Part shown: in pieces, positions 22,800 through 31,275 of the stretch
Layout: each line of letters starts with the position of its first letter
Position numbering within the stretch: the stretch's first letter is position 1
NCBI GenBank assembly: GCA_934408725.1
Contig: CAKRVB010000032.1
Span: 1 to 31,288 of the forward strand
DNA length: 31,288 nt
Source of the DNA: an uncultured Marvinbryantia sp.
Lineage (GTDB): Bacteria; Bacillota; Clostridia; Lachnospirales; Lachnospiraceae
Reading direction: 5' to 3'
Notes under the pieces: generated by a model
The model's input: the letters and a program-made list of their open reading frames with translations, nothing else
What the model was told of the DNA's origin: nothing
Databases searched by the model: none
Position numbers and translations under genes: made by a program

Positions 22800-24806
22800 A
22801 TGAGAATAGAAGAAGAAAAATATCTGAAGCTGGTATTGGAAAAAGCAGCAAAAAAGCATGCAGAAATCGTGCAGAAGCTGGGAGACAATGCAAAAGATAT
22901 GGAGAGCATGAATGACTATTTCTGGGAAAACTATACAGAATTTGACGAGTATGGTTATGAAATGTTCGATAATAAAATGGCATTGAAGACCAGACTGACC
23001 CAGCAGGAAGAATATCAGAGAGATCGGAAACGGTATGAAAAAATGATGGATTCGCCATATTTTGGACGGGTGGATTTTTGCTATGAAGGAGAAGAGGAAC
23101 CGGAAGTCTATTATGTGGGAGCAGGGAATCTGACTGATGACCATGGACAGAGCGCCTATGTATACGACTGGCGGGCACCGGTGTCCGGACTGTTTTATGA
23201 TTATGATAAAGGCCAGGCACAGTTTACTGCACCTATGGGAATCATGTGTGGTGAAATTACCAGAAAACGCCAATATAAGATCCGGGAAGGAAGGCTGATG
23301 TTCGCTCTGGAGACAGAGATGAATATTGATGACGAGATTTTGCAGCAGGCATTGTCAGAAAATGGAGACAATCGGCTGAAAAGCATTGTCACGACTATAC
23401 AAAAGGAGCAGAACAGTATCATCAGGGATCTGAAGCATCGGATTCTGGTGGTGCAGGGATGTGCAGGCAGCGGCAAAACATCGGTAGCGCTTCATCGAAT
23501 TGCGTATTTGCTATATCACAACAGAGAATCGCTAAATGCAGCTCAGGTGCTGGTGCTGTCGCCGAATAGTATTTTTGGTGATTATATTTCCAGAATTTTG
23601 CCGGAACTGGGAGAAGAGAATATCTGTGAGATGACGCTGGATGATTATGCATACCGGGAACTGAGTTGTTACGGAGAGGCACAGGATAAGTATGATGAAC
23701 TGGAAGCAGTATTGCATGGTAAGCGGCCTGAAGAGACAGATTATAAACAATCCAGGGAATTTGTACAGGAACTGGATCTTTTTTTAATGCAGCAGGAATG
23801 GGAAAATGTGGATATTCAGGACTTTCAATATAAGAAGATTGTCTGTCCGGAAGAGAAGATTTCAAAGTTCTTTTATGAGACCTACTGCGATGTGCCGATG
23901 CTTGCCCGTATGGAGAAAATCGCAGAATATCTGATTGATGAGCAGGAGACTTTGCAGAATCGGGATATGGAAGACGAAGAAAAAGAAAAGCTCTTGGAAA
24001 AGATGAAACGGATGTATGTGACCAGGGATCCACTGGAGCTGTATAACAGATTTCTGGTGGAAAGTGGACGGGAAGAACAACTGATTCAGGGTCAGGAGAT
24101 TCCATATGAAGATGTGTACCCACTCCTTTATCTGAAGTATACAATCGATGAACTGCCAAAAAGACGGCGGGTAAAACATGTAGTAATCGATGAGATGCAG
24201 GATTATTCCTACATTCAGTATCGGATTCTTCAGAAATTGTTTGACTGTCCGATGACCATTCTGGGTGACCGGAAGCAGACGATGGGAGAAAAACAGATCA
24301 ATGTGATGAAGTTCCTGCCGGAGATCTATGGAAAAGAGATGTTCTATATTGATATGAAGAAGTCTTACCGTTCCACCTGCGAGATTATGGATTTTGCAGA
24401 GCAGATTCTGGACAGGGACAGTGATACGGAGTGCGTGGATCGTCATGGCGAGAGACCGCATATAGTACAGGTGAAATCAGAAGAACAGATGGCAGAGTGC
24501 ATGACAGAGGATTTGAGAGCCGGAAAGGAATATCGTACGCAGGGGGTGTTGTGTCTGACACAGGAGGAAGCTGACCGGTTTTATAGAATGCTTGAAAAAG
24601 CAGGGATAGAAGCAGATCTTCTTACGAAAGACAGCATGAAGTTTCATACGGGAATTTCGGCGATGCCATTTTATCTTGCCAAAGGATTGGAATTTGATGC
24701 AGTCTATGTACCAAATGTACAGCAATATCAGTCCCCGCTGGAAAAACAGGCGCTTTATATCAATGCCACCAGGGCACTGCATCAGTTAAAATTATATGAA
24801 GTATAG
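22800..24806 (+). CDS. HelD-type superfamily 1 helicase-like ATPase
   Basis: The 668-residue protein has UvrD/HelD-like ATPase motifs. Walker A is GCAGSGKTS at residues 220-228, with VALHRIAYLLY after it. Walker B is VVIDEMQDYSYIQ with D464 and E465. KKSYRST is motif IV-like, and KGLEFDAVYV is motif V. YVYDWRAPVSGLFYDY near residue 120 is typical of HelD, which pries stalled RNA polymerase from nucleic acid and releases sigma or core. The N-terminal charged helical arm (residues 1-60) fits the segment that enters the polymerase secondary channel. At 668 residues it is shorter than B. subtilis HelD (774). It lies 15 bases after truA with a weak ribosome site, GGCGGA, and is followed by a terminator. 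Confidence 0.85.
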   Translation: MRIEEEKYLKLVLEKAAKKHAEIVQKLGDNAKDMESMNDYFWENYTEFDEYGYEMFDNKMALKTRLTQQEEYQRDRKRYEKMMDSPYFGRVDFCYEGEEEPEVYYVGAGNLTDDHGQSAYVYDWRAPVSGLFYDYDKGQAQFTAPMGIMCGEITRKRQYKIREGRLMFALETEMNIDDEILQQALSENGDNRLKSIVTTIQKEQNSIIRDLKHRILVVQGCAGSGKTSVALHRIAYLLYHNRESLNAAQVLVLSPNSIFGDYISRILPELGEENICEMTLDDYAYRELSCYGEAQDKYDELEAVLHGKRPEETDYKQSREFVQELDLFLMQQEWENVDIQDFQYKKIVCPEEKISKFFYETYCDVPMLARMEKIAEYLIDEQETLQNRDMEDEEKEKLLEKMKRMYVTRDPLELYNRFLVESGREEQLIQGQEIPYEDVYPLLYLKYTIDELPKRRRVKHVVIDEMQDYSYIQYRILQKLFDCPMTILGDRKQTMGEKQINVMKFLPEIYGKEMFYIDMKKSYRSTCEIMDFAEQILDRDSDTECVDRHGERPHIVQVKSEEQMAECMTEDLRAGKEYRTQGVLCLTQEEADRFYRMLEKAGIEADLLTKDSMKFHTGISAMPFYLAKGLEFDAVYVPNVQQYQSPLEKQALYINATRALHQLKLYEV

Positions 24807-24817
24807 AGAAATGGAAA

Positions 24818-24845
24818 ACGGGCTGCACATGTGTAGTCCGTTTTT
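24818..24845 (+). terminator. Terminator of the truA-HelD transcript
   Basis: A hairpin from 24818 to 24841 (ACGGGCTGCA pairing with TGTAGTCCGT, including G-T pairs) is followed by a T run to 24845. It separates this unit from the two-component cassette. Confidence 0.8.
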
Positions 24846-24868
24846 CTCATAATTGCATCAAATTTTCA

Positions 24869-24877
24869 TGCTATGAT
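24869..24877 (+). promoter_or_regulatory. Extended -10 promoter of the two-component/sulfotransferase cassette
   Basis: TGC-TATGAT at 24869-24877 matches an extended -10 element; no good -35 box lies at 17 bases. The start of transcription would be near 24884, about 25 bases before the GTG start. The lack of a -35 box would suit an activator-dependent promoter. Confidence 0.5.
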
Positions 24878-24908
24878 GTCACATGGATAAAAAAGGGAGA
24901 AAAGTAAC

Positions 24909-25607
24909 GTGAAAAAAATAGAAATTCTTATCGTAGAGGATGAACCAAAGCTGGCTCAGACTCTGACAGATTTTCTCAGGATTCAGAATTATGAAGTATT
25001 CCATGCCATAAATGGTGGAAAGGCACTGGATATTTTCAGAGAAAATAAGAAGGAAATTGATCTGGTGCTGCTGGATCTGATGCTTCCGGATATTTCTGGT
25101 TATACAGTCCTGAAGGAGATCAGAAAGCTGTCAGAAGTGCCAGTGATTATTTTGTCAGCCAGATCGGCAGTTGTGGATCAGATGAGCGGATTCGAAAAGG
25201 GGGCAGATGATTATATTACGAAACCATTTACCCTGGGACTGGTAAAGCTTCATATTGAAGCCGTACTGAAAAGAGCAGGAAAGATGCGCAGTATGCTGGA
25301 ATACAAAGAGCTCCGGGCAGATCTCTCCGGGCAGCTGGTATATTGCAGAGATCAGTTGATGGAGACAACCAGAAAAGAGTTTGATCTGCTGGTATATTTT
25401 ATGGAACATGTGGGAATTGTGCTTCCGCGAAATATGATTCTGGATGCAGTCTGGGAGTATGACTATACCGGCGATGTGCGGACGATTGACACGCTGGTAA
25501 AACAGCTTCGGAAAAAGCTGGGTGAGGAGTGCAACTATATTCGTACTGTCTATGGTGTAGGATATATTTTCGGGGAGGATCCACATGAAACTGATGGAAA
25601 AATGTAA
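24909..25607 (+). CDS. OmpR/PhoB-family response regulator
   Basis: This 232-residue regulator has a receiver domain (1-120) with the acidic pair E10-D11, phospho-acceptor Asp56 (LVLLDLMLP) and the conserved Lys in YITKPF. A winged-helix DNA-binding domain covers about 130-225, with TRKEFDLLVYFMEH, DVRTIDTLVKQLRKKL and RTVYGVGYIF typical of OmpR/PhoB. The start is GTG at 24909 following AGGGAGA. Its end overlaps the histidine kinase gene by 23 bases, so the pair is translationally coupled. It is the first gene of a run that continues with a lipoprotein and an extracellular sulfotransferase, which are its most obvious targets. Confidence 0.94.
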   Translation: MKKIEILIVEDEPKLAQTLTDFLRIQNYEVFHAINGGKALDIFRENKKEIDLVLLDLMLPDISGYTVLKEIRKLSEVPVIILSARSAVVDQMSGFEKGADDYITKPFTLGLVKLHIEAVLKRAGKMRSMLEYKELRADLSGQLVYCRDQLMETTRKEFDLLVYFMEHVGIVLPRNMILDAVWEYDYTGDVRTIDTLVKQLRKKLGEECNYIRTVYGVGYIFGEDPHETDGKM

Positions 25608-26862
25608 AACATGGAACAAAATCTGGTATCTGACCGCAGCATTTGTGTTGACGATCAGCCTGTATGCTGTGGGGTGCTACCCGCTTTATACCGGACAAAA
25701 GGCCAGAATTATGAAGCGACTGTATCGGGAAGTGCAGGAAATGGATTTAAATGATCTGGATGATGACGATCTGGAGACACTGAATGAGTTTCAGAAAGAA
25801 AAATTTGAAGTCATGATTGTCGATGAGAAGCTGGATCAGATCTATACCTCCAAAAATGCAGTGCCCAAAGACTATATTAATAAACATTTTGGAACCAAGC
25901 TGGATAAGTATACAGAAAATGCACCGGTTACGAGAAGGAATCTGGAATTGCGTCAGGTATTGCTTTTGAGGGGAAAAGTCACCCAGGGAGATCAGATATT
26001 TTATGTTTATGTGAAAAAGGATGTACAGTCAGGACTGGATATCATTCAGGAAACGGTGATCTATTTTTCGATCGCGTTAATGTTGATTGTGGCTGGTTGG
26101 TATCTATGCATGAAAAAAGAAGAGAAGAACAGAAAGAAACAGTCCAGGCAGTCAGATTATCAGTTACTGGAAAGCCAGAGAGAGTTTGTGGCGAATATAT
26201 CTCATGAACTGAAGACGCCGCTGGCTGTGGTATCCAGCCAGGTGGAGATGCTTGAGATTGCGGAAGACAAAATAGACCGTCCATATTATTATGCATCCAT
26301 TCGGGAGGAACTGGATAAGATGTCTAAGATGGTAGGAGAGCTGCTGGATTTCTCCATGTTGGATAATCAGCTCAGTGTTATGAAGAGAAGTCGGGTGAAT
26401 GTATCAGAGCTGCTGGAATATCTGATGCTCAGATATGATGCCTTGTTTCAAAAGAATGAGATTAAGGTGGAGCAGAAGATTGTAAAAAATGGATATGTGT
26501 ATGGTAACCGAATGTATCTGGAACGGGCTGTGAACAATTATCTGATGAATGCATTTCAGCATACACAGCAGGGAAAAGGAATCACGGTTACGCTGAAGAG
26601 AGAAAGGCAGTTCCTGAGGCTGGAAGTCTATAATGACGGAGAAACGATACCGGAAGAACGCATGGATCATATCTGGGACAGTTTCTATACGTCATCCAGA
26701 AAGAAAAAGCCATCGGCACAGGATGTCGGGAATATTGGACTGGGACTGTTTGTGGTTCGCAAGATTGTGGAGAACCATGAGGGCAGCTGTGGCGTGGAAA
26801 ATAAAGAATGCGGAGTTACATTCTGGATGGAACTTCCGGAAATGAAAGAGGCACAGAAATAG
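25585..26862 (+). CDS. Membrane sensor histidine kinase
   Basis: This 425-residue kinase has two membrane helices (YLTAAFVLTISLYAVGCYPLY at about 13-33 and VIYFSIALMLIVAGWYLC near 153-170). They enclose an extracellular sensor of about 120 residues with no recognised fold. The H-box is FVANISHELKTPL with phospho-acceptor His207. NYLMNAFQHT is the N-box (with Gln-His where Tyr-Thr is common), NDGETIPEERMDHIWDSFYT is G1/F-box, and GLGLFVVRKIVENH is G2. The start follows GGGGAGGAT inside the regulator gene. Partner is the preceding response regulator. The signal sensed is unknown; being just upstream of an exported sulfotransferase, an aromatic or sulfated ligand outside the cell is a reasonable guess only. 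Confidence 0.93.
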   Translation: MKLMEKCKTWNKIWYLTAAFVLTISLYAVGCYPLYTGQKARIMKRLYREVQEMDLNDLDDDDLETLNEFQKEKFEVMIVDEKLDQIYTSKNAVPKDYINKHFGTKLDKYTENAPVTRRNLELRQVLLLRGKVTQGDQIFYVYVKKDVQSGLDIIQETVIYFSIALMLIVAGWYLCMKKEEKNRKKQSRQSDYQLLESQREFVANISHELKTPLAVVSSQVEMLEIAEDKIDRPYYYASIREELDKMSKMVGELLDFSMLDNQLSVMKRSRVNVSELLEYLMLRYDALFQKNEIKVEQKIVKNGYVYGNRMYLERAVNNYLMNAFQHTQQGKGITVTLKRERQFLRLEVYNDGETIPEERMDHIWDSFYTSSRKKKPSAQDVGNIGLGLFVVRKIVENHEGSCGVENKECGVTFWMELPEMKEAQK

Positions 26863-26873
26863 AGAGGCAGGGA

Positions 26874-27506
26874 ATGGAAAAGATAAGAAAAAATACAGGA
26901 ATCAGGATATCAGGAATGATATTGGTGGCTGTGTTACTGAGCGGCTGTGGAGCACAGAAGGCAGAGCAGAACAAAGAAGGAACGCAAAGCACTCCGACAG
27001 AAATTCAGCCGAAAGAGCTGCAGAGTACAGAAAGCCAGGCAGCAGAAGAGACTGACACAGAAGAAGCGGCAACAGATACAGCAGGTGATAGTGCAACCGA
27101 GACAGTGTCTGTAGCTGGATGGAAGATAACGGTAGAAGATGTGCAGAAAAATACATCGCTGGAAAATGTCAGTGTAGAACTTGGATATACCGGGGTGGAA
27201 ACCAGTGACTATCAGAAAGAGGCGGATGCAGGAAAAACATTTTGCCTGATCAAGCTGCTGATTGAGAAGGATGGCAGCAAAGAAACCATTGAGTGGAACA
27301 AGCTGAAGCTGACAGATGGCAATGGAACGGAATATACCAGGATGTCGGACGAATTCCTGACAGACCTTGGCATGACACGAATGACTGGGAATACACTGAA
27401 TTTCGGATCCAATGAAGGCTGGATTGCATTTGAAATTGATGAAAATGCAGAGAATCTGGAACTGTGCTATCCGTTTGAGGCGGAAAGCTATCAGCAGGCG
27501 TTATAA
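26874..27506 (+). CDS. Lipoprotein with DUF4352-like domain
   Basis: This 210-residue predicted lipoprotein has a basic start, a hydrophobic segment (MILVAVLLSGC) and a clear lipobox LLSGC, so it should be anchored to the outside of the cell membrane. A Glu/Thr/Gln-rich linker covers about residues 27-75. The remaining 130 residues (from VSVAGWKITVEDVQ) look like an all-beta DUF4352-type immunoglobulin-like domain: KTFCLIKLLIEKDGSKE then LTDGNGTEYTRM. Such domains are of unknown function. The ATG at 26874 is 12 bases after the kinase stop, with GAGAGGCAGGGA upstream; the frame opens earlier but inside the kinase gene. Its position between a sensor kinase and an exported sulfotransferase suggests a sensing or docking role, which is inference. 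Confidence 0.8.
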   Translation: MEKIRKNTGIRISGMILVAVLLSGCGAQKAEQNKEGTQSTPTEIQPKELQSTESQAAEETDTEEAATDTAGDSATETVSVAGWKITVEDVQKNTSLENVSVELGYTGVETSDYQKEADAGKTFCLIKLLIEKDGSKETIEWNKLKLTDGNGTEYTRMSDEFLTDLGMTRMTGNTLNFGSNEGWIAFEIDENAENLELCYPFEAESYQQAL

Positions 27507-27562
27507 GCAATCAGGAGTCTTTTGATATCAAAAAAGAAAAGCAGGAGGAGCAGGAGGACGGG

Positions 27563-30500
27563 ATGAGAAAAGGCAGAGTTATGAAGGCGGCAGCCATACT
27601 TGGAATCATGCTTGCAGCAGGAAGTGCAGCAGAAACGAAAGCTATAGAATCAAGAATGGTTCTGGCTGAAGAAGCGGAGTCAGAAACAGAAAGTGAAGTG
27701 TCTGCAGATGATGCTCTGATCGAGAAACAAAATGGTGTAGATGAAGCTCTGCAACAGGAACTGGAAAATGGATATACACTGGAGGATGCACTGATTGTGG
27801 TCAATCCCTACGGGACGGCACCGTTAAGTGCCATGGCTGTTTTTTCCACAGAAGAGGCGCTGGGTGGAACAGTGACTGTAAAAGGAAAATCACAGGAAAA
27901 TGATGTTACCGGAATCTTTGAAACGGAAACAGATCATATGGTACCGATCTATGGGCTATACAGTGGTCAGGCAACAGAAGTGGTGATTACTCTGGATGAT
28001 GGAACAACAGCTACATTTTCTGTGGAGACGGAACCGGTCAATGTGGATATGGGAACCATTCAGGCAGACATGATGGATGAGAGTAACTATGACTATTCTG
28101 AGCTGACTTTCGTATGTTCTGCTATGGGGGCGCTGTATGCGCTGGATAGTGCCGGAGATATGCGCTTCTATACCAATATGGGAGGTACCTTGGGCGTACA
28201 TCAGCTTCGTAACGGGCATTTGTGCATTCCGTCATCGGAAGTGCTGCATCCTACCTATTATAAAGACGGACTGCTGGAAATTGATCTTATGGGAAAAATT
28301 TATCAGAAGTATGATGTCCCAGGCGGGCAACACCATGATTTTGTAGAATTGCCAAATGGTAATCTGCTGATTGCTTCGGATCGGGAAGATTTTTCCACAG
28401 TGGAAGATTACGTGGTGGAGATTAACCGGAAGAGTGGCAAGGTAGTATGGGAGCTGGATATGAAAGATCTCATCAGTGAGGAAGATGGACAGTCAGCTTC
28501 TATGGATAGCGATGGCAGCGAGGAAACAGACTGGTTTCATAATAATGGTTTGTGGTATGATGCGGAACATGATCTGGTATTGCTTTCGGCCAGACATAAA
28601 GATGCGATCGTGGCAGTAAAAAAAGAAGAAAAGGAACTGGCCTGGATACTGGGCGATCCAACCGGATGGGAGAATGTGGATGCGTCCTGTTTCTTTACGC
28701 CACAGGGAGAGACGTTTGAATGGTTCTATGCACAGCATAATGTGTCCTTGTTGGATAATGGAGATATCTGTTTGTTTGACAATGGAACGGCGAAGGTGAA
28801 ACGGGCAGACAAAGAAAAAAGAGCCAGTGGGGATGAGGTATATTCCAGAGCAGTCATTTATCGTATTGATACGGAAAACATGACAGTATCACAGGTATTT
28901 CAGTATGGGAAAGAGTGGGGGGCAGACTGGTATTCGGACTGGATCTCCGGAGTAGAATCATTGGACGGAACTGGGGAGCATCTCTGGATCACAGCTGGCT
29001 CGCATCTGCATAATGAAGCAGAAAACAGAAGTGATTATTATCCAAAGGATATGTTTGAGGAAGGACTGACAAAAACTACTCATATTGATCAGGTGGATGA
29101 TGGCAAGCTGACTTATGAACTGACCATATCCGGAAATTCCTATGATGTGCTGACATATCGCTCATTTCGGATGCCGCTGTACACTGAGTACAGAGGAAAA
29201 AACACATACGGATATTATGGACAGAAGGTGACCGTATCTGGAGATTTGAAGAACCGGGCAGCTGTTCTGGAAAATGATGAAGCGTCTGCACAGATTGAGG
29301 CTGCAATACCAGTGGAACAGACAAGAGTAGCCACATCTTATGCTATCGATCAACAGCTTCAGGCGGAACAGGAGAATGGATATAGCTGGGAAGAGCCGAT
29401 GACAATTGTGAACCCATATCAGATTGCGCCGCTGACAGCTGTGATCTTATTCGATACGCCGGAAGCGTGTGCTGTGCGTTTTACAGTAAAAGGAAAAACG
29501 GAAGCAGCAGATATTACTGGAGAAGTAGAAGCAGCTACATCTCATCGGGTGCCGGTGATTGGTTTGTATCCGGGAATGGAAAATACAGTAGTACTGGAGC
29601 TGCTGGATGCAGATGGAAATGCAACAGACAGTCAGGAGGTGAAGATCAGCACAGAAGTACTGCCGGATCAGCTGACAGATAGCATTTATCCGGTAAAGAC
29701 AAGTGGAACATCGGCTTATGAACTGACCATGGTATACGGTCAGCGGACACATCTGCCATTTGCCTATGACTGCATGGGTGACATCCGATGGTATATGAAT
29801 ATTGAAACTGCGAACTATGGATTGTATTTATTGTCCAATAACAGGATGATCTGGCAGGATACAGCAGCCTATGTACCGAATATGGAGAAGCCGCAGTCAA
29901 CCAATCTATATGAGATGGATTATCTGGGCCGGGCTTATACCATGTATTATCTGGCCGGTGGAAGCCATCATGAGGTGATCGAAAAGGAGCCGGGAGGAAA
30001 TCTTCTGGTGCTCACCAGTTCTCTGCAATCACATTATGAGAATGTGATACAGGAGATTGACCGACAGACAGGAAAAGTGGTGAATGAACTGGTACTGGAG
30101 GATCTTCTGGACTGTGAATATGTGGACCGGGCAGACTGGGTGCATGTCAATACAGTATCCTATCAGCCGGAATGCGATACGATTCTGATCAGTGCCCGTA
30201 ATCTTGAATCCGTGATCAAGCTGAACTGGACTACCAAAGAGATTCAGTGGATTCTCTGCGATCCAAGATTCTGGGAGGGCACAGAATATGAATCCTATGT
30301 GCTTCAGCCAGAGGGGGAATTCATCTATCATTTCCAGCAGCATACGGCATATGAGATGGAAGAAGATATGGATGGCAATCCAGATACCATAGAAATCAGT
30401 ATGTATGATAACCACTATGTAAAAGAACGAAAAAGCAAGCTGGATTATTATGATAATGATGACGCATCTTATCTAGTGGTATATTCAGTGGATGAGGCGG

Positions 30501-31111
30501 CAGGTACTGTACGTCAGATTAAGAAAATTCCGACGATTTACTCAAAAATCACATCATCTATGATATATGATTCAGAAAGTGGGCATGTATTTGGCATGTG
30601 TGGATGGGTACCACGGGCAGAAGACAAGAGAAAAGGTATGACTTACGAATTTGACTATGATACAGAAGAGATCCTGAATCAGTTCAGTATCAAGACTACC
30701 TTTTACAGAGCCTGTAAGATGCGGATCGACTACAATGATCTGGCTGCGTCGATGGAACTGGAAGAAAATACCATTCGTGGTGAATTGATCCAGCCGGTAG
30801 AAGTGAAAGATCCGGAAAATATGACTGCACCACAGGCTGTGATCAGTCAGGAAAACGTGACATTGCATCTGACGGGAAGTGTACTCTATGTGGGAACATT
30901 GGATCATCAGATTTCACAGATCGTATTCAGGGGAGCAGAACATACCTATGTGTACGATACCACACAGATTGTGCTTCGTGATGCGGATTATCTGCAACAT
31001 TATGAACATCTGCCGATTCCATTGCAGAATCTGGAACCAGATGAATACAACATTTATGTGATGTATCAAGATCGCTGGTGCGATACCGGGCAGAACTTTA
31101 CAAAAATATAA
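27563..31111 (+). CDS. Secreted tandem arylsulfate sulfotransferase (two ASST modules in one protein)
   Basis: The 1182-residue exported protein has an N-terminal signal peptide (AAAILGIMLAAGSAAETKA), no membrane segment and no LPXTG anchor. It contains two full arylsulfotransferase modules. Each has an N-terminal beta domain (NGYTLED..VNPYGTAPL from about 57; NGYSWEE..VNPYQIAPL from about 592) and a beta-propeller catalytic domain. Module 1 has H257-H258, H326 (DWFHNN), R344 (SARHKD) and H392 (AQHN). Module 2 has H802-H803, H861 (DWVHVN), R879 (SARNLE) and H927 (QQHT). These correspond to the E. coli-type set His252, His356, Arg374 and His436, and the His-Arg spacing of 18 is the same. Family enzymes move sulfate from aryl sulfates to phenols through a sulfo-histidine. 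AGGAGGA precedes the ATG. It ends the two-component/lipoprotein run. Confidence 0.88.
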   Translation: MRKGRVMKAAAILGIMLAAGSAAETKAIESRMVLAEEAESETESEVSADDALIEKQNGVDEALQQELENGYTLEDALIVVNPYGTAPLSAMAVFSTEEALGGTVTVKGKSQENDVTGIFETETDHMVPIYGLYSGQATEVVITLDDGTTATFSVETEPVNVDMGTIQADMMDESNYDYSELTFVCSAMGALYALDSAGDMRFYTNMGGTLGVHQLRNGHLCIPSSEVLHPTYYKDGLLEIDLMGKIYQKYDVPGGQHHDFVELPNGNLLIASDREDFSTVEDYVVEINRKSGKVVWELDMKDLISEEDGQSASMDSDGSEETDWFHNNGLWYDAEHDLVLLSARHKDAIVAVKKEEKELAWILGDPTGWENVDASCFFTPQGETFEWFYAQHNVSLLDNGDICLFDNGTAKVKRADKEKRASGDEVYSRAVIYRIDTENMTVSQVFQYGKEWGADWYSDWISGVESLDGTGEHLWITAGSHLHNEAENRSDYYPKDMFEEGLTKTTHIDQVDDGKLTYELTISGNSYDVLTYRSFRMPLYTEYRGKNTYGYYGQKVTVSGDLKNRAAVLENDEASAQIEAAIPVEQTRVATSYAIDQQLQAEQENGYSWEEPMTIVNPYQIAPLTAVILFDTPEACAVRFTVKGKTEAADITGEVEAATSHRVPVIGLYPGMENTVVLELLDADGNATDSQEVKISTEVLPDQLTDSIYPVKTSGTSAYELTMVYGQRTHLPFAYDCMGDIRWYMNIETANYGLYLLSNNRMIWQDTAAYVPNMEKPQSTNLYEMDYLGRAYTMYYLAGGSHHEVIEKEPGGNLLVLTSSLQSHYENVIQEIDRQTGKVVNELVLEDLLDCEYVDRADWVHVNTVSYQPECDTILISARNLESVIKLNWTTKEIQWILCDPRFWEGTEYESYVLQPEGEFIYHFQQHTAYEMEEDMDGNPDTIEISMYDNHYVKERKSKLDYYDNDDASYLVVYSVDEAAGTVRQIKKIPTIYSKITSSMIYDSESGHVFGMCGWVPRAEDKRKGMTYEFDYDTEEILNQFSIKTTFYRACKMRIDYNDLAASMELEENTIRGELIQPVEVKDPENMTAPQAVISQENVTLHLTGSVLYVGTLDHQISQIVFRGAEHTYVYDTTQIVLRDADYLQHYEHLPIPLQNLEPDEYNIYVMYQDRWCDTGQNFTKI

Positions 31112-31115
31112 AATG

Positions 31116-31155
31116 ACACCCTCAGGCAGGAATATCGATTCCTCTTTGAGGGTGT
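31116..31155 (+). terminator. Probable terminator after the sulfotransferase gene
   Basis: ACACCCTCA (31116-31124) and TGAGGGTGT (31147-31155) form a 9-bp stem that encloses a second hairpin (AGGAAT at 31128-31133 with ATTCCT at 31138-31143). The run after it is only partly T-rich (TGTATATTCTG). Confidence 0.62.
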
Positions 31156-31182
31156 TGTATATTCTGGTTTGGCATATCGAGT

Positions 31183-31200
31183 GAGCCCCTGCTCTTTTTT
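31183..31200 (+). terminator. Small second hairpin with strong T run
   Basis: GAGC (31183-31186) and GCTC (31191-31194) with a CCCT loop are followed by six T at 31195-31200. The stem is only 4 bp, so by itself it is weak; it may back up the preceding hairpin. Confidence 0.35.
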
Positions 31201-31221
31201 GTAAAAAAATGAAAAAAGTTG

Positions 31222-31250
31222 TTGACAAATGCTGGAACGGGTGATAATAT
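31222..31250 (+). promoter_or_regulatory. Strong promoter for a gene beyond the window
   Basis: A consensus TTGACA at 31222-31227 is followed after 17 bases by TAATAT at 31245-31250 (an overlapping TATAAT at 31248-31253 has a 20-base spacer). Transcription would start near 31257 and continue out of the window. Confidence 0.75.
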
Positions 31251-31256
31251 AATGAA

Positions 31257-31275
31257 GCTGTCTGACAGAGACAGC
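31257..31275. promoter_or_regulatory. Palindrome at the predicted transcription start
   Basis: GCTGTCT and AGACAGC are perfect 7-base arms with a 5-base GACAG spacer, beginning at the expected +1 of the final promoter. It could be an operator or a 5' stabilising hairpin of the next transcript. Confidence 0.4.
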
